64,000 nucleotides of DNA from Trileptium ribeirensis (lineage: Eukaryota > Nematoda > Enoplea > Enoplida > Thoracostomopsidae), in contig JASANE010010146.1 in the NCBI GenBank assembly GCA_030248225.1, positions 1 to 64,000 on the forward strand, written 5' to 3'. The notes below the pieces were generated by a model that searched no databases, was not told where the DNA came from, and saw only the letters and a list, made by a program, of their open reading frames with translations. Shown here piece by piece: positions 24,280-37,065 of the stretch (positions are counted from its first letter, which is position 1; each line of letters starts with the position of its first letter). A program made the translations under genes and the position numbers.

Positions 24280-26059
24280 GTAATTTTTTTACAATTCTCT
24301 AACGAATATGTTTATTGTGATGTGATTTGTATTCGAAGGTGGGGTTGTAAACAAGAGTTGATTTATTTGTTATCCTTTAGCATATATTGTTGTTCGGCAT
24401 AAATGGCTGATTGGCGTTTTGTGAAAGCTTAAAGGATCCACAGTGAAGGTTCTCTTGCTGTGCAGCTCGTGGAAGGTCCCTGTATGTTATATATATATAT
24501 CTAAAAGCCTGATTTTTAGTCGGCGTTTAAACAAATTACTAAATTTAGGGTAATACTGTTTCCGTCTGGCGAAACGTTTTAGGATGATGCCATGTTCCCC
24601 AACCTGTAGTGGTTCACGTCTAGTTTTCCGTTTGGTTGTTCATATAATGGTTTTTCGTTTCAACTTAGGCATACGCTTTGGTTCAAGCCTAAGCCAACCT
24701 AGGCTCACATTTGGAAATCAAATTTTTGGCCCTTCCATTCGATATAAAGTTTGCTTGTTACTATGCTACTTATATCAGTTTCACTTACTGTTGTAAATGA
24801 AAAACTTTACATAATCCGTAATTTGTCCAATCGTACAGGTGATAAAGCCAATCCAGTTTGAAGGTGACCATTAAAATAAAGCGTGCTGTTTAGATAAGCT
24901 ACTATTGAAAAGTTATTGGAATCATATACGTTTAAGCTAAAAAAATCAAACTCGCTAAATTTAGGAACATAATTTAGATTTGAAACAGTGTTTGTTGAAA
25001 GAATAAATAGTTTCATCCGAGAAGGTTAGAAAACTGAGAGAGAAACGTGTAAATTTAATTTCTTTTTCGTTGAATTTCGCTATCTTTGGTCAAAACTCCA
25101 AACCATAACCCACACAATTTGTGAGAGTTTGAGCTTTGTGAGTAAAACATACAAGAATAAAATTAATAAGACTAATCGCTTGCCGGAAACAAATAGACAT
25201 TATTATTGTGTCCTTTGATTGCGGGCCGGGTTAGGGCGATTTTGCGGTCTCACTGTTTAGGCGATGATAAGAATTTTGTTTTCTGAAAAGCGATGACATT
25301 GGCCAAGGCAAAAGAATTTACCGTTCGTTACTGAGTTAGTTAGAATGAGAAAATGTGTGTATATAATCAATTGTAAATTTTTTTGGTGTGGAGAGGTGTG
25401 AATAGTTTGTGGGTTGGGTAACTTTCGTCGTATGACAATAAACAGAAAACAATATTATAATTTCGTTTTATTGTTGTATTTCTTGCCGCAGACTATGCTT
25501 TTACTCTTTGTGTATATGCGTTCACCGTTGGAGGACTTTCAAATTCACGTTTTTCATTGTCTATGTAGTATATATACATGTTTTGAACATGACTGTTTCG
25601 ATGAATTTTTGATAAATTATAACTATTTCAGTAACTAAACATGCCTTCGAATCGAATGGAAAAAAATTCCCTACGCTCGTAAGCTTTGCGTTTCTATTGT
25701 GTGTAGAGCAAATTGAACAGGTAAAGAAACACACAAATAAAAGCGCTACACGTCAAAGCATTCAATATTTTCATATTTTCGAAAAACTCACGCTTTAATG
25801 TAATATGTTCGTGGTACTGTTTTTTTTAAATTGGTCAAAAAATTTATCTACAATTTCAAGTTTACGTATATTGTGTTTGTAAATTATTATGTGTTAATAT
25901 GTGGAGTATCATGTCATTGGTGTTGCCACTGTCTGGGTGGGGGCGTGCGTGCGCTCCCGTCTCCATAATCCATCTTGTTTACAGCTGTAAAAAGAATTTT
26001 TCTGTTTGCAGCTGTGAAATCGATCTATTGAGTCGATCGATATCATGCATGCTCCAAGA
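24280..26059. other. Intronic non-coding stretch
   Basis: No exon supported. A minus-strand frame at 24807-25016 follows an acceptor-like TTTTTTTAG and a plus-strand frame at 25414-25638 has a hydrophobic start, but neither has a family resemblance or partner exons. Confidence 0.4.
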
Positions 26060-26420
26060 TAGAGGGGAGAATTAAACTACCTGAGCTACGAACCCCTCGG
26101 GCCATCGCCATTGTCCTTCTAATGGACGTAGCGTAATCTCCTCATAAGGCTCCGCACCAGCCTGCCTCCTCGGCGGCGAAGGCTCGCCGAAAATTTTGGT
26201 AAAATCTTGGGAAATGGGCAAAATGTGGAGGGGGTAAATTGACCAAATAAAAACCTAGGGGAAAACGATGACCAATGTCGAGTCACCAAAAATTTTTAAT
26301 TCAAAAATTTATACCGACTGGCTTATGCCCCTTCCCAGGGGCGACCCCCCATCTGGAGGAAACGCTATCCCTCTGGGCGTTTGGAGTTGGCGCATGTATG
26401 ATCTTTACCCATAATGTGTC
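26060..26420. repeat. Dispersed C-rich repeat, copy 4
   Basis: C-rich flank (ACCAGCCTGCCTCCTCGGCG), core with GGTAAAATCTTGGGAAATGG, then a C-rich right flank ending GGCGCATGTATGATC. Same organisation as the other copies. Confidence 0.5.
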
Positions 26421-26480
26421 AGTGTCCTCCAGATGAAATTTTCGCGAGACGCCCCTCTTACGTATGTATATAATATATAT

Positions 26481-27896
26481 CAGGGAGTGACCGGAATTCC
26501 GGTTCTTGCGAAAATCGTGTTCCGGTTAACGTTCCGGCAAAAGGCAAATACGATACTGGATCCGGAATTTCGGTTTAAAAATTTTTGTCTAAAGTTTTTT
26601 CCAGTTTTTTTGCTTCATCTGTGGTCCAAACATTATGTTATATAGAGATAGTGATCAAGTTTCAATACAACCAAACAAAAGAAAATATTAACTCAGCACA
26701 TTGCGCTGTGAAACGTAAGTAGGACACATACGTAATTTCAGTAGCAATTTGTCATCTTCACCCTGCAGGAGTTTGTTAATGAAACAAAGCCAGATCGATG
26801 CTTGTAGCAGCTGTTTACAAGTATGTTAATGATTAAACTGGTCCAATCAGGGGCGTAGCCAGAGGGGGCCGCCCCCCATCCAAAGCGACCGGTGAAAATT
26901 TCGGTAAGGTCTCCCTTATTATGTTTGGATTTTTCAGATTGGATGAACTTTGGAAAAACATCGGGAAAAATTTTCGCGCTTCGCGCACTTATTTTAATTC
27001 AGTTCAATTGAGGGCTGGACACTGATATATAAGAACTACGGACAAAACCAACCTTGCAAAAAATTTTGTCCGCCCCCCCCCAATCAAAAAGTCTGGCTAC
27101 GGCGCTGGGTCCAACTGGGAAAAAGAGTATGGATTATTCAGAGGTATTTAACTGTTAGATTGGATAAAATAAATTGCATCAAACGCCAGTCAGTGCGCTT
27201 GTAAACTTTGTAAATCAGTCTACATTGGAGTAAAATAACATATCTGCAAAGCAGCCAGAAACTGCTTTCTTGGTAATAAACTGTATTTATTGAAGCTGTG
27301 CGATTAGTAGCGCAGCTTGTCTTATCTATAGCATTCTGATCAGAAAATTGTCATCATCATCTAGCCGATGGGCACTGGTTGCCAACGCTAGCCTAAACAA
27401 TGTCTCTAACCACTAAACAGAAAATAATAGTATAAGTACCTTCTTTTATTATATAAAACAATAATTTTAAGTTTCCTATGGAAAAACATGTAACAAACTT
27501 ATGCCTAGTAAAGGAAGGCGACTGGAGACAGAGCGAAATTGTCTAGTCTACGCTCCATGTGTTACAAGCACATTCAGTTTGATGCAGTTTACGTAAGCCT
27601 GTATAGCGGAAGACATCTTTTGCTCTGGGGTTCCAAAAAGCGGACATATCGCTCGATAACTAAACATTATTAGCTTCCTCAATCTCTTCAAAGTTCCAGA
27701 GATACAATAAGGTCATCGCAATACATTAAGGTTAATGTAAAGGTTATTTTTAATACGTTTTAAATCCACTGTACCTTCAATTCTTCCTTCATCTGTTTTA
27801 CTATATATATAAGTTCCAATTTCGGATGCGGTTTACGTGGAATTTTTCCGGTTGCTGTTTCCAGTCCCCATAATTTTCAGTTCCTGTTATTTCCTG
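26481..27896. mobile_element. hAT-like element with CCGG-rich ends, copy A (interrupted)
   Basis: Starts CAGGGAGTGACCGGAATTCC and ends near GTTATTTCCTG. It aligns along its length with the intact element at 53064-54246: shared words include GAAACGTAAGTAGG, CCTGCAGGAGTTTGTTAA, GATCGATGCTTGTAGCAGC-like and ACTGGAGACAGAGCGAAA. It is interrupted at 26848-27107 by another element. The flanks ATATATAT and GTATATAA agree in 6 of 8 positions. No transposase frame. Confidence 0.75.
26840..27115. mobile_element. Nested hAT-like MITE, about 260 bp, with 8-bp target duplication
   Basis: The element 26848-27107 begins CAGGGGCGTAGCCAGA and ends TCTGGCTACGGCGCTG. It is flanked by GGTCCAAT and GGTCCAAC, an 8-bp duplication with one mismatch. 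The uninterrupted relative at about 53.44 kb has GGTCCAAC once at this place, which confirms the insertion point. Confidence 0.85.
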
Positions 27897-27904
27897 GTAT
27901 ATAA

Positions 27905-30900
27905 ACATAGTACATTATATATGTAAAATTAGATAATTCAGCGCAGGCGAGAACACCAGATACTTGTCAGAAGACCAATGTGTTTCAATGCGCAATTTTC
28001 TTTGCTCAATTTGAGAAATAGGCTGTGTTTTCGCTCATTTCTATATGTGACACGTGCTTGATTATGTATAAAATTGGTTTTAGAAGTATGATATGCAGTC
28101 CGTGATTCATTTGGGAATATATGAGTTACACGCACGTGTGTAAAACTATATAGTCATATGATTACTCCCAAAAATATCTGATGTGCAGCATGATTATAAT
28201 AGTAATTTAAATCTGCGTATACATGTATTGAATATTGTGATATAAATCGGAACCGGAATACTGATTCAGGTAAAATTCTAGTTTGGACTAATTTTTTTAA
28301 ATGTCTTACCGTAGCCAAATTTTGCTACCTATACTGTTAAACTGCCTCCAACAACAAGTGCAAAGGTCTTCATCAGTTAATTCCCACATACCTGTGACAT
28401 AGCAATATAGGGTAGTTTCGAATATTTCATGATGCTGACAATTGTTTAACACTAGTTATTTATGCAGCTAACGAGTCGAGCCAAGCCTTTCCTAGAAGTT
28501 CTGTAAACAAGCAATCGAAGTTGAATCTATCGGATATAAAAACCAGCCTGACCGAGTCTAAAAATTGAGGTTCATTCTCTACATTTTAGATGTCATCATT
28601 GCATTATGTTGCTTTTTTGTGTTAATATGACCTACACACTGTCCTTGCGCATAGTGATCGGATTAAACTATTGCTAGCTTTAGGATAGGGGATTACCCCT
28701 GAAATCCCCCGAGTCCTCGGCTACCTTTATTACCAACCGGAGGCCTCCCCCTCCCCAGACCCGGCTACCCCACCTCCCCCTGGATTTTCCTAACTCGATC
28801 CATGCATGATCTAGTAGATACATCATGTTGGCTGGACGACCGGGTATTGGCGTCGCCGAGCTCTTTTATCTAAAGGCGCTTGAGCTAATTTTTAAAGCTT
28901 AATGTTTTAATCAAATATTTTATGGGTAATCTTTTCTTATTTCACTCTGTTGCAATTAAAAGCCATCAAGTATCCTCAAGGAAATGTTGGTATATGATAT
29001 GAAGCATTAATTCGCGGAAAAAATTTCAAACGGCTTTGAAGTCAAAGCTTCGTCCCCAATTCTAGTATATTATACCATGCGACTGTAACACGAGTTCGAA
29101 AAAAGTATTTAGAGCCCAGTGGTCGCGAAGAACCAAATATTTCATTTGACTGGTAATGACCACAAATACCCATAAGTACAAAAACACAATATCGCATTCA
29201 AACCTTCAAAGAGGTCATACCGAAATATAGCTGTATATAATAATTATTGCTTTTATGATCATTTGGATTCACACACAATTCTAGTTGAAAATGAATATTT
29301 TGAAATCGGAATAAATGTCACTTCTTGTTTGATAATTTGGCATTTGTTGTGGTCTAAATATTGTCACAAGAGATCATTTTTAACGAACCTTTATGACACG
29401 TTGTCATCACAATCAGGCACGCTAGAAACCAATTTTTGCCACAACTAATAATTCCAATCGCATGAGTAACGTGGAGATACATGCCAATAAAATGAATCTA
29501 TATTACAGCTCTATTGCTGTTACAATAGATGTACTGCAGAGATAAATATGTTGAGATGGCTTTAGACTTTGCGGATTTTCTTACTTGCGGGCCAGGCATT
29601 CGACTTTTATATCATATATACATGGCATGGTGTATAAGTTTTAATTAGGACATAAAATGGAATCATTGCAGCATCATGGCTATTAGTTGAATAAAAATTC
29701 CCTTTTAATGATGACATTCGTAATATATAAAGCGTTAGTACTGCAAAGTACTAACGGCTATTAGCGTACTGTGTCAACACCTGACCGATTTCGTCTGAAA
29801 TATAACCCATTGGTTTGAATTCCCACCAGAGCTCTGTTTTGTTACTATCCGCCGTGCATCGATAAATATTACTTATTAAAATATAATTCGCGTGGTGACA
29901 GCCCAACTACCGTTAAAACTCTTCGAAACTCTTAAATTAACTTTTGTATGCGTAAATCGACTGGAAATGTAGTAACTCTAAAGATGGAAATCAAGTCGTG
30001 GACCAAAAATTTAGACCAAAATGCAAAAAATAGGTACTTGATGGTATCCAAAGAATTTGAAATTTAGATATGAAAACAAGGGTTGTTCGACATCAGCGGA
30101 AGAAATTAAGTAAAGGCTTGTATACATCCCATTAAGACTGACCTAAAATTAGATACATCATTCCAGAGTTATAGATGCTGCAATTAAGACCGCCGTAGCT
30201 ATTCTAGTGAAACATCACATGTCAACTAAGTTAGAGCACAGCATTTCATTACTTTGATTACCAAACCCGTATGTATATATTTGATTTTATGCTTTTTGCA
30301 CGTAGTAGAGTTTCTGGCACTATTTTGTAATACTATATATATATGGCAATTACCAAAACTGTATTACTGTTGCGGAATAGTTTCACGCCCACACGGTCGT
30401 AACCAATGGCTAAAAAATGGATTTAGCTTGAGATAAGTGCAATGAAAATATATGTGATATCTGATTGATAAAACTGAGGGTTGAAAATTTAGACGAATCC
30501 ACACTATATCAAAAACGAAACCTGGCGTTATGGACGATAGCCGTCATATGCTGAGTGCTCCAACGTAAACTTTAAGATTGAGGCATCAATTGACCCGAAT
30601 AGAAAATGCGGGATCCTGATTCGGATTCATTAAAACTATGACATAAATCAGATTTGTTTTACTTTCCGAAATCACTTAACTAATTACGCCGACTACCCAC
30701 TAGCCGATTGACAGAGAACATGCTCGTATAAAGCAATCATGATATGCTAATTTCTATGCTGTATATAAATGAGATGCCTGTTTTTAAAAGACACTACCAT
30801 CGTTGTAATTCTTTTAGTAATTCTTACCTATTAACTTATTAAAACTTGATGCTAGAAACCAATTATACACTGCTCTACTAATGTTATTAACGCTAACGCT

Positions 30901-30942
30901 ATTGTTTTTTATTGCATCTTGTCAAATGTCATTAAACTCAAA
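27905..30942. other. Intronic non-coding stretch before V2
   Basis: Contains a C-rich patch at 28680-28810 (partial dispersed repeat) and a perfect hairpin at 29733-29756. No exon recognised. Confidence 0.4.
29733..29756. repeat. Perfect 10-bp hairpin with GCAA tetraloop
   Basis: CGTTAGTACT, loop GCAA, AGTACTAACG. The loop fits the GNRA class that stabilises RNA hairpins. It stands alone within the V1 intron, and no RNA gene is evident around it. Confidence 0.6.
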
Positions 30943-31040
30943 CAGTATATATTATATATCGTTATTTTAAAAGTTTTCGTAAAGTTTCAAGGTTTTTTCC
31001 AACATATAATTGGCGACAGATATATATTTTAATAATAATT

Positions 31041-31042
31041 AG
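31041..31042 (+). other. Possible acceptor (cis or trans) upstream of V2
   Basis: The AG of TTTTAATAATAATTAG, only 23 nt before the V2 ATG at 31066, with no ATG in between. The position matches the sites at V3 and V4. Confidence 0.45.
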
Positions 31043-31065
31043 CAGTTGCATCATTGACGAACGGT

Positions 31066-31363
31066 ATGCGATATCGTCTTGCTTCGATTGCAGTTTTAAG
31101 CTGGACAATCTCGTGGGTCGCAGCTTATAACCAGAATCCTAAGCTGTATGTCGATGTTAAATGTATCGATTTTATTGATCCACTAATGCATGGCCTAAAC
31201 GTTCATTTACCTAAAGAGACACTGTCCCAACTTGCTAATCCGGATATGCTCGAAGCGACTATGTATACTACGGCAATTCCGCTGGACCCTTCTCAAAGTA
31301 GCAACAAAGCAATACGAAGTAAACTCTACTATAATCAAATTAAAGATCAAATGCTTCATATTG
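31066..31363 (+). CDS. Variant exon V2: signal peptide and N-terminal half of an FN3 domain
   Basis: Encodes 99 residues plus one base, ending at a phase-1 donor GTAAGT (31364). The leader MRYRLASIAVLSWTISWVAA looks like a good signal peptide cut just before Y-N-Q-N-P. Shared signature: YVDV-x-C-I-x-F-I-D-P, HG, VHLP, TAIP, KLYY-x-Q-I-K-D, ending H-I-G. It is closest to V1; between VHLP and TAIP the two differ strongly. Joined to the constant exon it gives 295 residues. The in-frame TTG 12 nt upstream is not a likely start. No constant-type exon lies between here and V3. The frame stays open beyond the donor to 31464, so an unspliced read-through product would be short and would lack the FN3 completion. 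Confidence 0.8.
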
Positions 31364-34327
31364 GTAAGTATAAGTGGCTTAATGCGATTATGTATGACAC
31401 AAAAATGTCGGAAATGCTGTTATTTCAACCTTTGAAGCTATTGAACGCTGCAGTAAACAAGTAAAACATTTGGAAACATATATAGCCAGTTACGAAATGA
31501 ATAATTTTGCGAATGCTTTAGAAGGGTGTAACCAGGGTGACGGGTGGTTTTCTAGCCACTTTTTCGCTCGCTTAATTTTTTTGATAATTCGTCGAAAGAA
31601 AGGTTTGATTGGGTTCGAAATATTGTAATCTGAGGGTAAGTGTCACCAAAAATTTACACAAATTTATATACATATAAATAATATACATACACGACTTTTG
31701 CTAAGATTGTTCTTCGACGGTGCAGCTATGGACCATTTTGGTGACTGGGCAGCTGTGTATGTATGAAATAAGGACGAATGGACGAAATATGCATTTCGAA
31801 ATTCTGGCTTCGCCCTTGGGTCACTTCGCATTTTCAATGTGTTTTAATATGTTGTATTCACAATCTCTAAGCTACAACTATTAGGTATTATTGTTACGTC
31901 CAAAATTGAGATATATATTTGAATATGTTTAATATTCAGCGGTGTTGCTTAAGTTTGATGAGGGTATCATATGTGAGAATTTTTTTGAGAAATCTTTGCT
32001 GATGACTTTTTTTTACAATATTGCAAATTTGAAAATCTTATACAATCTAGAGTAAATGTTTTTCCACAAAAATAGCAGTGCTAACTTGTTGAAGCTACAG
32101 TTGTGCATTCCGGCGATTTTGACCCTAAATTCCGAGTTCCTGACCGGATATTAAAAATTTATTCGAACAATGTTGATGGGTCAGCGCAGAGGCTGTAATT
32201 TATTTAAGACAAATACTGAAATTCTGGTCATACTGAAGTTCTCGGAACAAATTAATTATGAGTAAGGATAACGGAAACTTCGGAATATCGAAAACAAGTC
32301 TCTTTTAAATGAAATCATAATTTTAATCATTCCATGTAGTTGAGAAGTTAAAAATTCTTGTGTATAAGTGTTTATATATATTTATATATTTATCATTAAC
32401 GGTGTCATAAGGTCACAGGGTCAGGATGCGACCGTTGCATTGCTGGTCCGGGTATCTAGGTATCCTGATATTGCATCCTGTGAGCAGTTGCAAAATGTTA
32501 CTGGTTTAGAAGCCATAAAATTGATTTGATGATGCCGAGTATACACTGTTTACTGATATGCTTTCCGGTAACCTTTTGAGAAGAGATTTTCTCGTTGGAT
32601 GGCAAAAACTAGTTTTAATGGTCCTCCACCAAATCTGGAAGCACGGTTTCCAATGTTTCGCAGCTTATATCTCGCGACCCAGGCTTCCAGAAACCACTAT
32701 CCGAAATCAGCTGAAGGAGATCTACAACTTTGTTCAACATCACTTGTTTTGTTGGACCACTCTCTGTGCCGCTTTATTGTTGACGAACTCGATTTCCAGA
32801 ACGTAGTCTGTTTTTATTTATCCGATTATCTATGGCTATCTGGGCATCAAAATATGGCCTATATGTAGGTTTTCCTGAGTGCTGGACAAGATGGATTCGT
32901 TACATAGAGTCCGGAAAGAGTATTTCATACTTTTCAGCGGTTTTCAAGCAGTTTAGGATCGACAAACCACATTTGTTGGTCTTCACTTGGTTGATTGTTA
33001 TACGTATATTGCTTTCAGTACTGAACAAAATGCCATAGAATGATCAAAAAATTTTATCGATATATCATGAAAATTCAGGGAATAAGCAGATTTTTAAATA
33101 ATACCCCGTGGAAGTTGCATATTGTTCTGGAAATTTCTCAATTCAAATAACAAACATCAGATGCCACAAAGTTTCACTTTTGGTCAGAAATTATATATTT
33201 AGCCCCAACTGTTTCGACAGTTGCAAGTTAGTGGCTTTTGCACAATCCCGATCTCTGGCTTCCACTTGGCTCTGGCGGCTCTCTGGCAGTTCATTGAAAT
33301 TATCAAAATATCCAAAACATTTCAAATTCATTCTGAATAATTTAACGTTTAGTTTAAATTGAAATAGCGCTCCAGATCGAATATTTCAGCTTAGCCTATT
33401 TTAATAAAAGACGGTTTACTATAATAGGCTTAATCGTTGACTCAGTGTATGCCTATACCGCAAATATTAGTGCAAAATCATCTTATCAATATAAAAATGT
33501 TTGTTTTTATATCTCAAATCCTTTATAGGCACATCATAAAATAGAGTTGTAGTAGTGAATGGTAAAGTCTAGTATCTAATCTTTGAAGTTTAAGTAAAAG
33601 TTTGAAATTTTAAAATATGGTCTCCATATCCTTATATCCGGATTATTCGAGGTATCCCACAATTTACCCATATATTCGTATATGGCAATCCATAACCCTG
33701 CCCATCACTAGGCGACCGTGTTGTCTTCATTAGGTTCTGGTTCCATTTGGACCAAAAATAAGTATATATGGCTGACCAATATGCGGTCATAGTAATTATT
33801 ATATCAATTTTAAACATTTCAACTCAAGCGGTCGAAGAAGCGCCTAGCCAATTAACACCATATAATAGGTGTGGCATTAAGAAATTGATTGTATATAATG
33901 TAATCAAATTTCAAATTGTTGAAAATTAATTATCGATTGATTGTAAACAAAGCCATTTCTTTACCAAGCACATTGAATTGCATGCATTATATATAGGCTT
34001 TTACATTGAAGTAGAAGCAAATTGTTTTTTCGCAACGTTTCGAAAGTATTATTCAAGTTTTGTGAGGTAAGCTAGAGTTTATCTTTGGTAGATTCATAAT
34101 GAAGCCGATGCACACAAGGTTGTGTTTGTATAAAATTTTTTCGACTCAATCGCTTGGAAAGATTCTCGGTTTTTCAGGTTTGGTTTCTAGTGCTTTATAT
34201 CGCCAAATATACAAAATCTTTCATTTCAACGGGGTCGACATCCTAATTGTGTTTAAATATGCGTAAGCTAATTATACAGTTAACTTTTTACAGTCGCCCA
34301 TTGTGTTGTTCTATATTGTTGCATTGT

Positions 34328-34410
34328 ATAATAATAATAATAATGGCATTTATAACGCACCTTTTTCGCAAAAGCGTTGCAAAAGCGCAAGAGATTGTCA
34401 TAATATACAA
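34328..34410 (-). mobile_element. LINE 3' end fragment (L2/CR1 type)
   Basis: An (AAT)n tract followed by GGCATTTATAACGC and CTTTTTCGCAAAAGCGTTGC, closely matching the 3' end of the LINE fragment at 45619. Read on the minus strand it is a terminal hairpin-like sequence followed by a short microsatellite tail. Only the last 80 bp or so is present. Confidence 0.6.
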
Positions 34411-35959
34411 TAATTAGAATGAATCATTATATCGCCAAGTATAGAAGATCATACACTGCAGCGGCTTTTGGCCGTAATTGTGTACCTACCATATGTGCGC
34501 TAACTCTATTAGCCAACTTCTAACAGTTTTTTCCCAATGTGATATTCTACACATTGGTTGCTCCAAACAATTACTTACGTAGTTGAACAAGCTCATAATG
34601 CAAGTAAGTTTTTGTTTTAAAGAAAAAGATCTCAAATTATGTCTAATTTATTTGCTTAACATTCTTTTTAAATACATATACATATACAAAGAAATACACA
34701 CACCAAACCGATGACAGTAATATGACACTTTCGAAACGACCAGAGCAAAGATGTGGTTAATAGATTATCGAAATGAACGGAATTAGCGTGGCATCTAGTA
34801 CATATAATATCGACGTGAAACCGTTTTTTTCTGTGTCAATTATTGCTATTTATATATATATGGGTGTCAAATTATGCACGATAGTAAGTTTTCATCCATT
34901 TCTGTCTCTTGCTACTAACCGGTATTTATATATTTGTTTTCCCAAAAAATTCGAAGCTTTAAGGGTGGTGCTGCATGGGGCGATAATTTTGACAATGTGA
35001 AATTTTGGCGCTTTTATTTTTAATTGTAATGTTGAGAAATAGATGGGCTATACATTTTTAGGGAAGCTGGGTACGATGAAAGCAATTGCGTCAAACCCAG
35101 GCAATTCGGCAAGCACTAAGGCACTACAGCGTAAATATTTTTCTAATTGGCGCTTTCCCATACCCGAACTCAGCAAGTAGGCCCATCTTATCCACGCTTG
35201 AGATAAGAAGTTACTAATATGAACCTAAAATTGCAGCCACTGTTTTTCTTTCTTAATATGCTGCATGTGCATTTTTACCTTTCTTTGACTTTAAAGAGGT
35301 ATCTGGAAGCTTAATTTGGAACCTCAAAATTTGCAATGAACAATGACTAGCCACAGTCGTCCCGTTCTCCTCAGCGTTTTAATTCCTGGTGTTAAACAAT
35401 TCTTAGCAACGTTAAATATTCAAAATTATTTTATGTTGCGTTCTCGCAAGTATACGATAATTAACTGATAATAACAGGTTTGGCAGTAGTTGTTTGTCGC
35501 AAGACACTAAGGAAGAGCCGTTAGGTTGTAGTTTAAATAACGGCCTGGCTAACAAATACTGTATTCCTAAGTGCATTAAAAATTCTAAATATGTTAGTGT
35601 TTGATTGCCTAATTGTTGCCTAATTTTTTATAAAGTGTTTAGTAGAAATCGCGAAATGCGTATTATGAAATTGAAAGAGCTAATCAAATATACCTGAGCG
35701 AATACAAAGACAATATATTTCGTTTGTAAGCTAATTTTTGATGGAAATGGAAATGTTTTACTATAAAATGCGCCATTTTGATATCCAAAAGGCGTGAAAC
35801 CTGAACTTTGATTCCGGCAAAAATGCTCGGAATTTGTCACAACAAAACCACTTTATTACAGCTAATCTGTTCCCGACTTTTTCCAGTCTAATGTTGGATA
35901 TTCAAATGTCATTCGCGTACAGAGATTATTACGACCCCTAGAACATATGTATCGATGGG

Positions 35960-36300
35960 TAGGGGAGTTACAACTAAGGGTCGGACCCCCTACACAGGAC
36001 ACCTATGTTCTACGGATCGTAATATCATTTGCGTAGAGATTTAGCGAACAGATGTAGGGAACCCCAAGCCACATGTACTCCTACCTACGCCGCTCGTGGA
36101 AGGCGCGCGCAAAATTTTTAGCAAAAATTGGGGTAAAATTTGCAAAAATTGCGTTAAAATTTTCAAAAATTGGGGTAAAAAAATTGGCAAAATGTCAGGA
36201 GGAGTCTACCCCCTGAGACCTCCGGCGACCTCTACCTCCCTCCGCCGACAATCTACCCTCTCTAAGCCGACGGGTTTTCGACACCTACATCCTAGAACCA
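35960..36300. repeat. Dispersed C-rich repeat, copy 5
   Basis: A C-rich flank, then a core of repeated GCAAAAATTGGGGTAAAATT words (36110-36190), then a C-rich flank with CTCCGGCGACCTCTACC. The 107-codon frame here is only a product of the repeat. Confidence 0.55.
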
Positions 36301-36547
36301 TGCTTCAGGGTCCTGGCGTTGCAACGGAACGTGAACGTGATATCCCACTTAGCTCAGTGTTTGTCGTCTACCAGCTACTAACTTACGAACTACGTACTAA
36401 TTTTGAGTTCAAAATCTGAACATTTGAACGTTTATTCTATATAACATAACTGTTAACCCTTTAATATGGGATTTGATTTTCTACGCAAATTCGAGAGGCA
36501 TCGAACCCTGATTAAATAATTAATACCAACATAATACTCAAAAGAAA

Positions 36548-36571
36548 TGCTCTATTTACGAGCATAGAGCA
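36548..36571. repeat. Perfect 8-bp hairpin with an alternative pairing
   Basis: TGCTCTAT, 8-nt loop, ATAGAGCA. The loop contains GAGC, so TGCTC can alternatively pair with GAGCA. It lies about 215 bp upstream of the V3 start. Significance unknown. Confidence 0.4.
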
Positions 36572-36749
36572 CGGTTTCTGGAGGAACTCGTAAAGTAACC
36601 GAATAACAACCCACGTGCAAACATACACCACAGACAAACTCAGTTAGCACACGACCTTGTAGTCTACGCTGTCGTCTCTGCCACATCATGTAATAAAGAG
36701 CTGAATAGTTTTATCAACTTAAATTTTGTTGGTGCGATATTTAAATTTT

Positions 36750-36751
36750 AG
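36750..36751 (+). other. Possible acceptor (cis or trans) upstream of V3
   Basis: The AG of GATATTTAAATTTTAG, 34 nt before the V3 ATG, with no ATG in between. Confidence 0.45.
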
Positions 36752-36785
36752 TGCGAAATTATAGAAAACATTGAAACCGCTTAAT

Positions 36786-37065
36786 ATGATGTGGCTTAGA
36801 ATAATATTTATGCTTTGTCCAAATTTGATAATTTCATATAATCATAACCCGACGGTGTTCGAGGACACAGTTAACATTATAGCGTTAGTTGATCCGCTGC
36901 TGCACGGCTTCAGCCTACATTTCCGAGAAACATTCCTGAAACATATTTCGAGCAGGTTTATTTCAACTGTTTTATATGCTAGTGCAATGCCGCTGGAGCG
37001 TAAGCTAATATCTCAACGGAAGCGGTTCTATTACGAAGATATTAAGCGAAGTGTTATAATTATAA
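36786..37065 (+). CDS. Variant exon V3: signal peptide and N-terminal half of an FN3 domain
   Basis: Encodes 93 residues plus one base, ending in the phase-1 donor GTAAGT at 37066. Two adjacent ATGs (36786, 36789) start a hydrophobic leader (MMWLRIIFMLCPNLIIS), followed by Y-N-H-N-P. The signature is kept but diverged: L-V-D-P, LLHGF, LHF, Y-A-S-A-M-P, R-F-YYED-I-K-R, ending I-S. It lacks the Cys that V1 and V2 have before I-x-F-I-D-P. It is the shortest variant, giving 289 residues after joining to the constant exon. The final codon becomes Ser, as in V4; V1 and V2 give Gly. The frame runs on beyond the donor to 37217, but that tail is unlike the family. No constant-type exon lies between here and V4. 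Confidence 0.75.

Larger units (their letters stand above)
31364..36749. other. Intronic stretch between V2 and V3
   Basis: No constant-type exon recognised. Overlapping frames at 32558-33038 look loosely protein-like but switch frame and match nothing I know. A LINE 3' end lies at 34328-34410 and a C-rich dispersed repeat at 35960-36300. Confidence 0.5.

Noticed and set aside
24807..25016. Minus-strand 69-codon frame as a diverged FN3 exon
   Set aside because: A few residues and an acceptor-like TTTTTTTAG looked suggestive, but the FN3 Y-x-[VL]-C motif and partner exons are missing.
36096..36419. 107-codon plus-strand frame
   Set aside because: It lies within a dispersed C-rich repeat, and its residues mirror the repeated AAAATTGG words.
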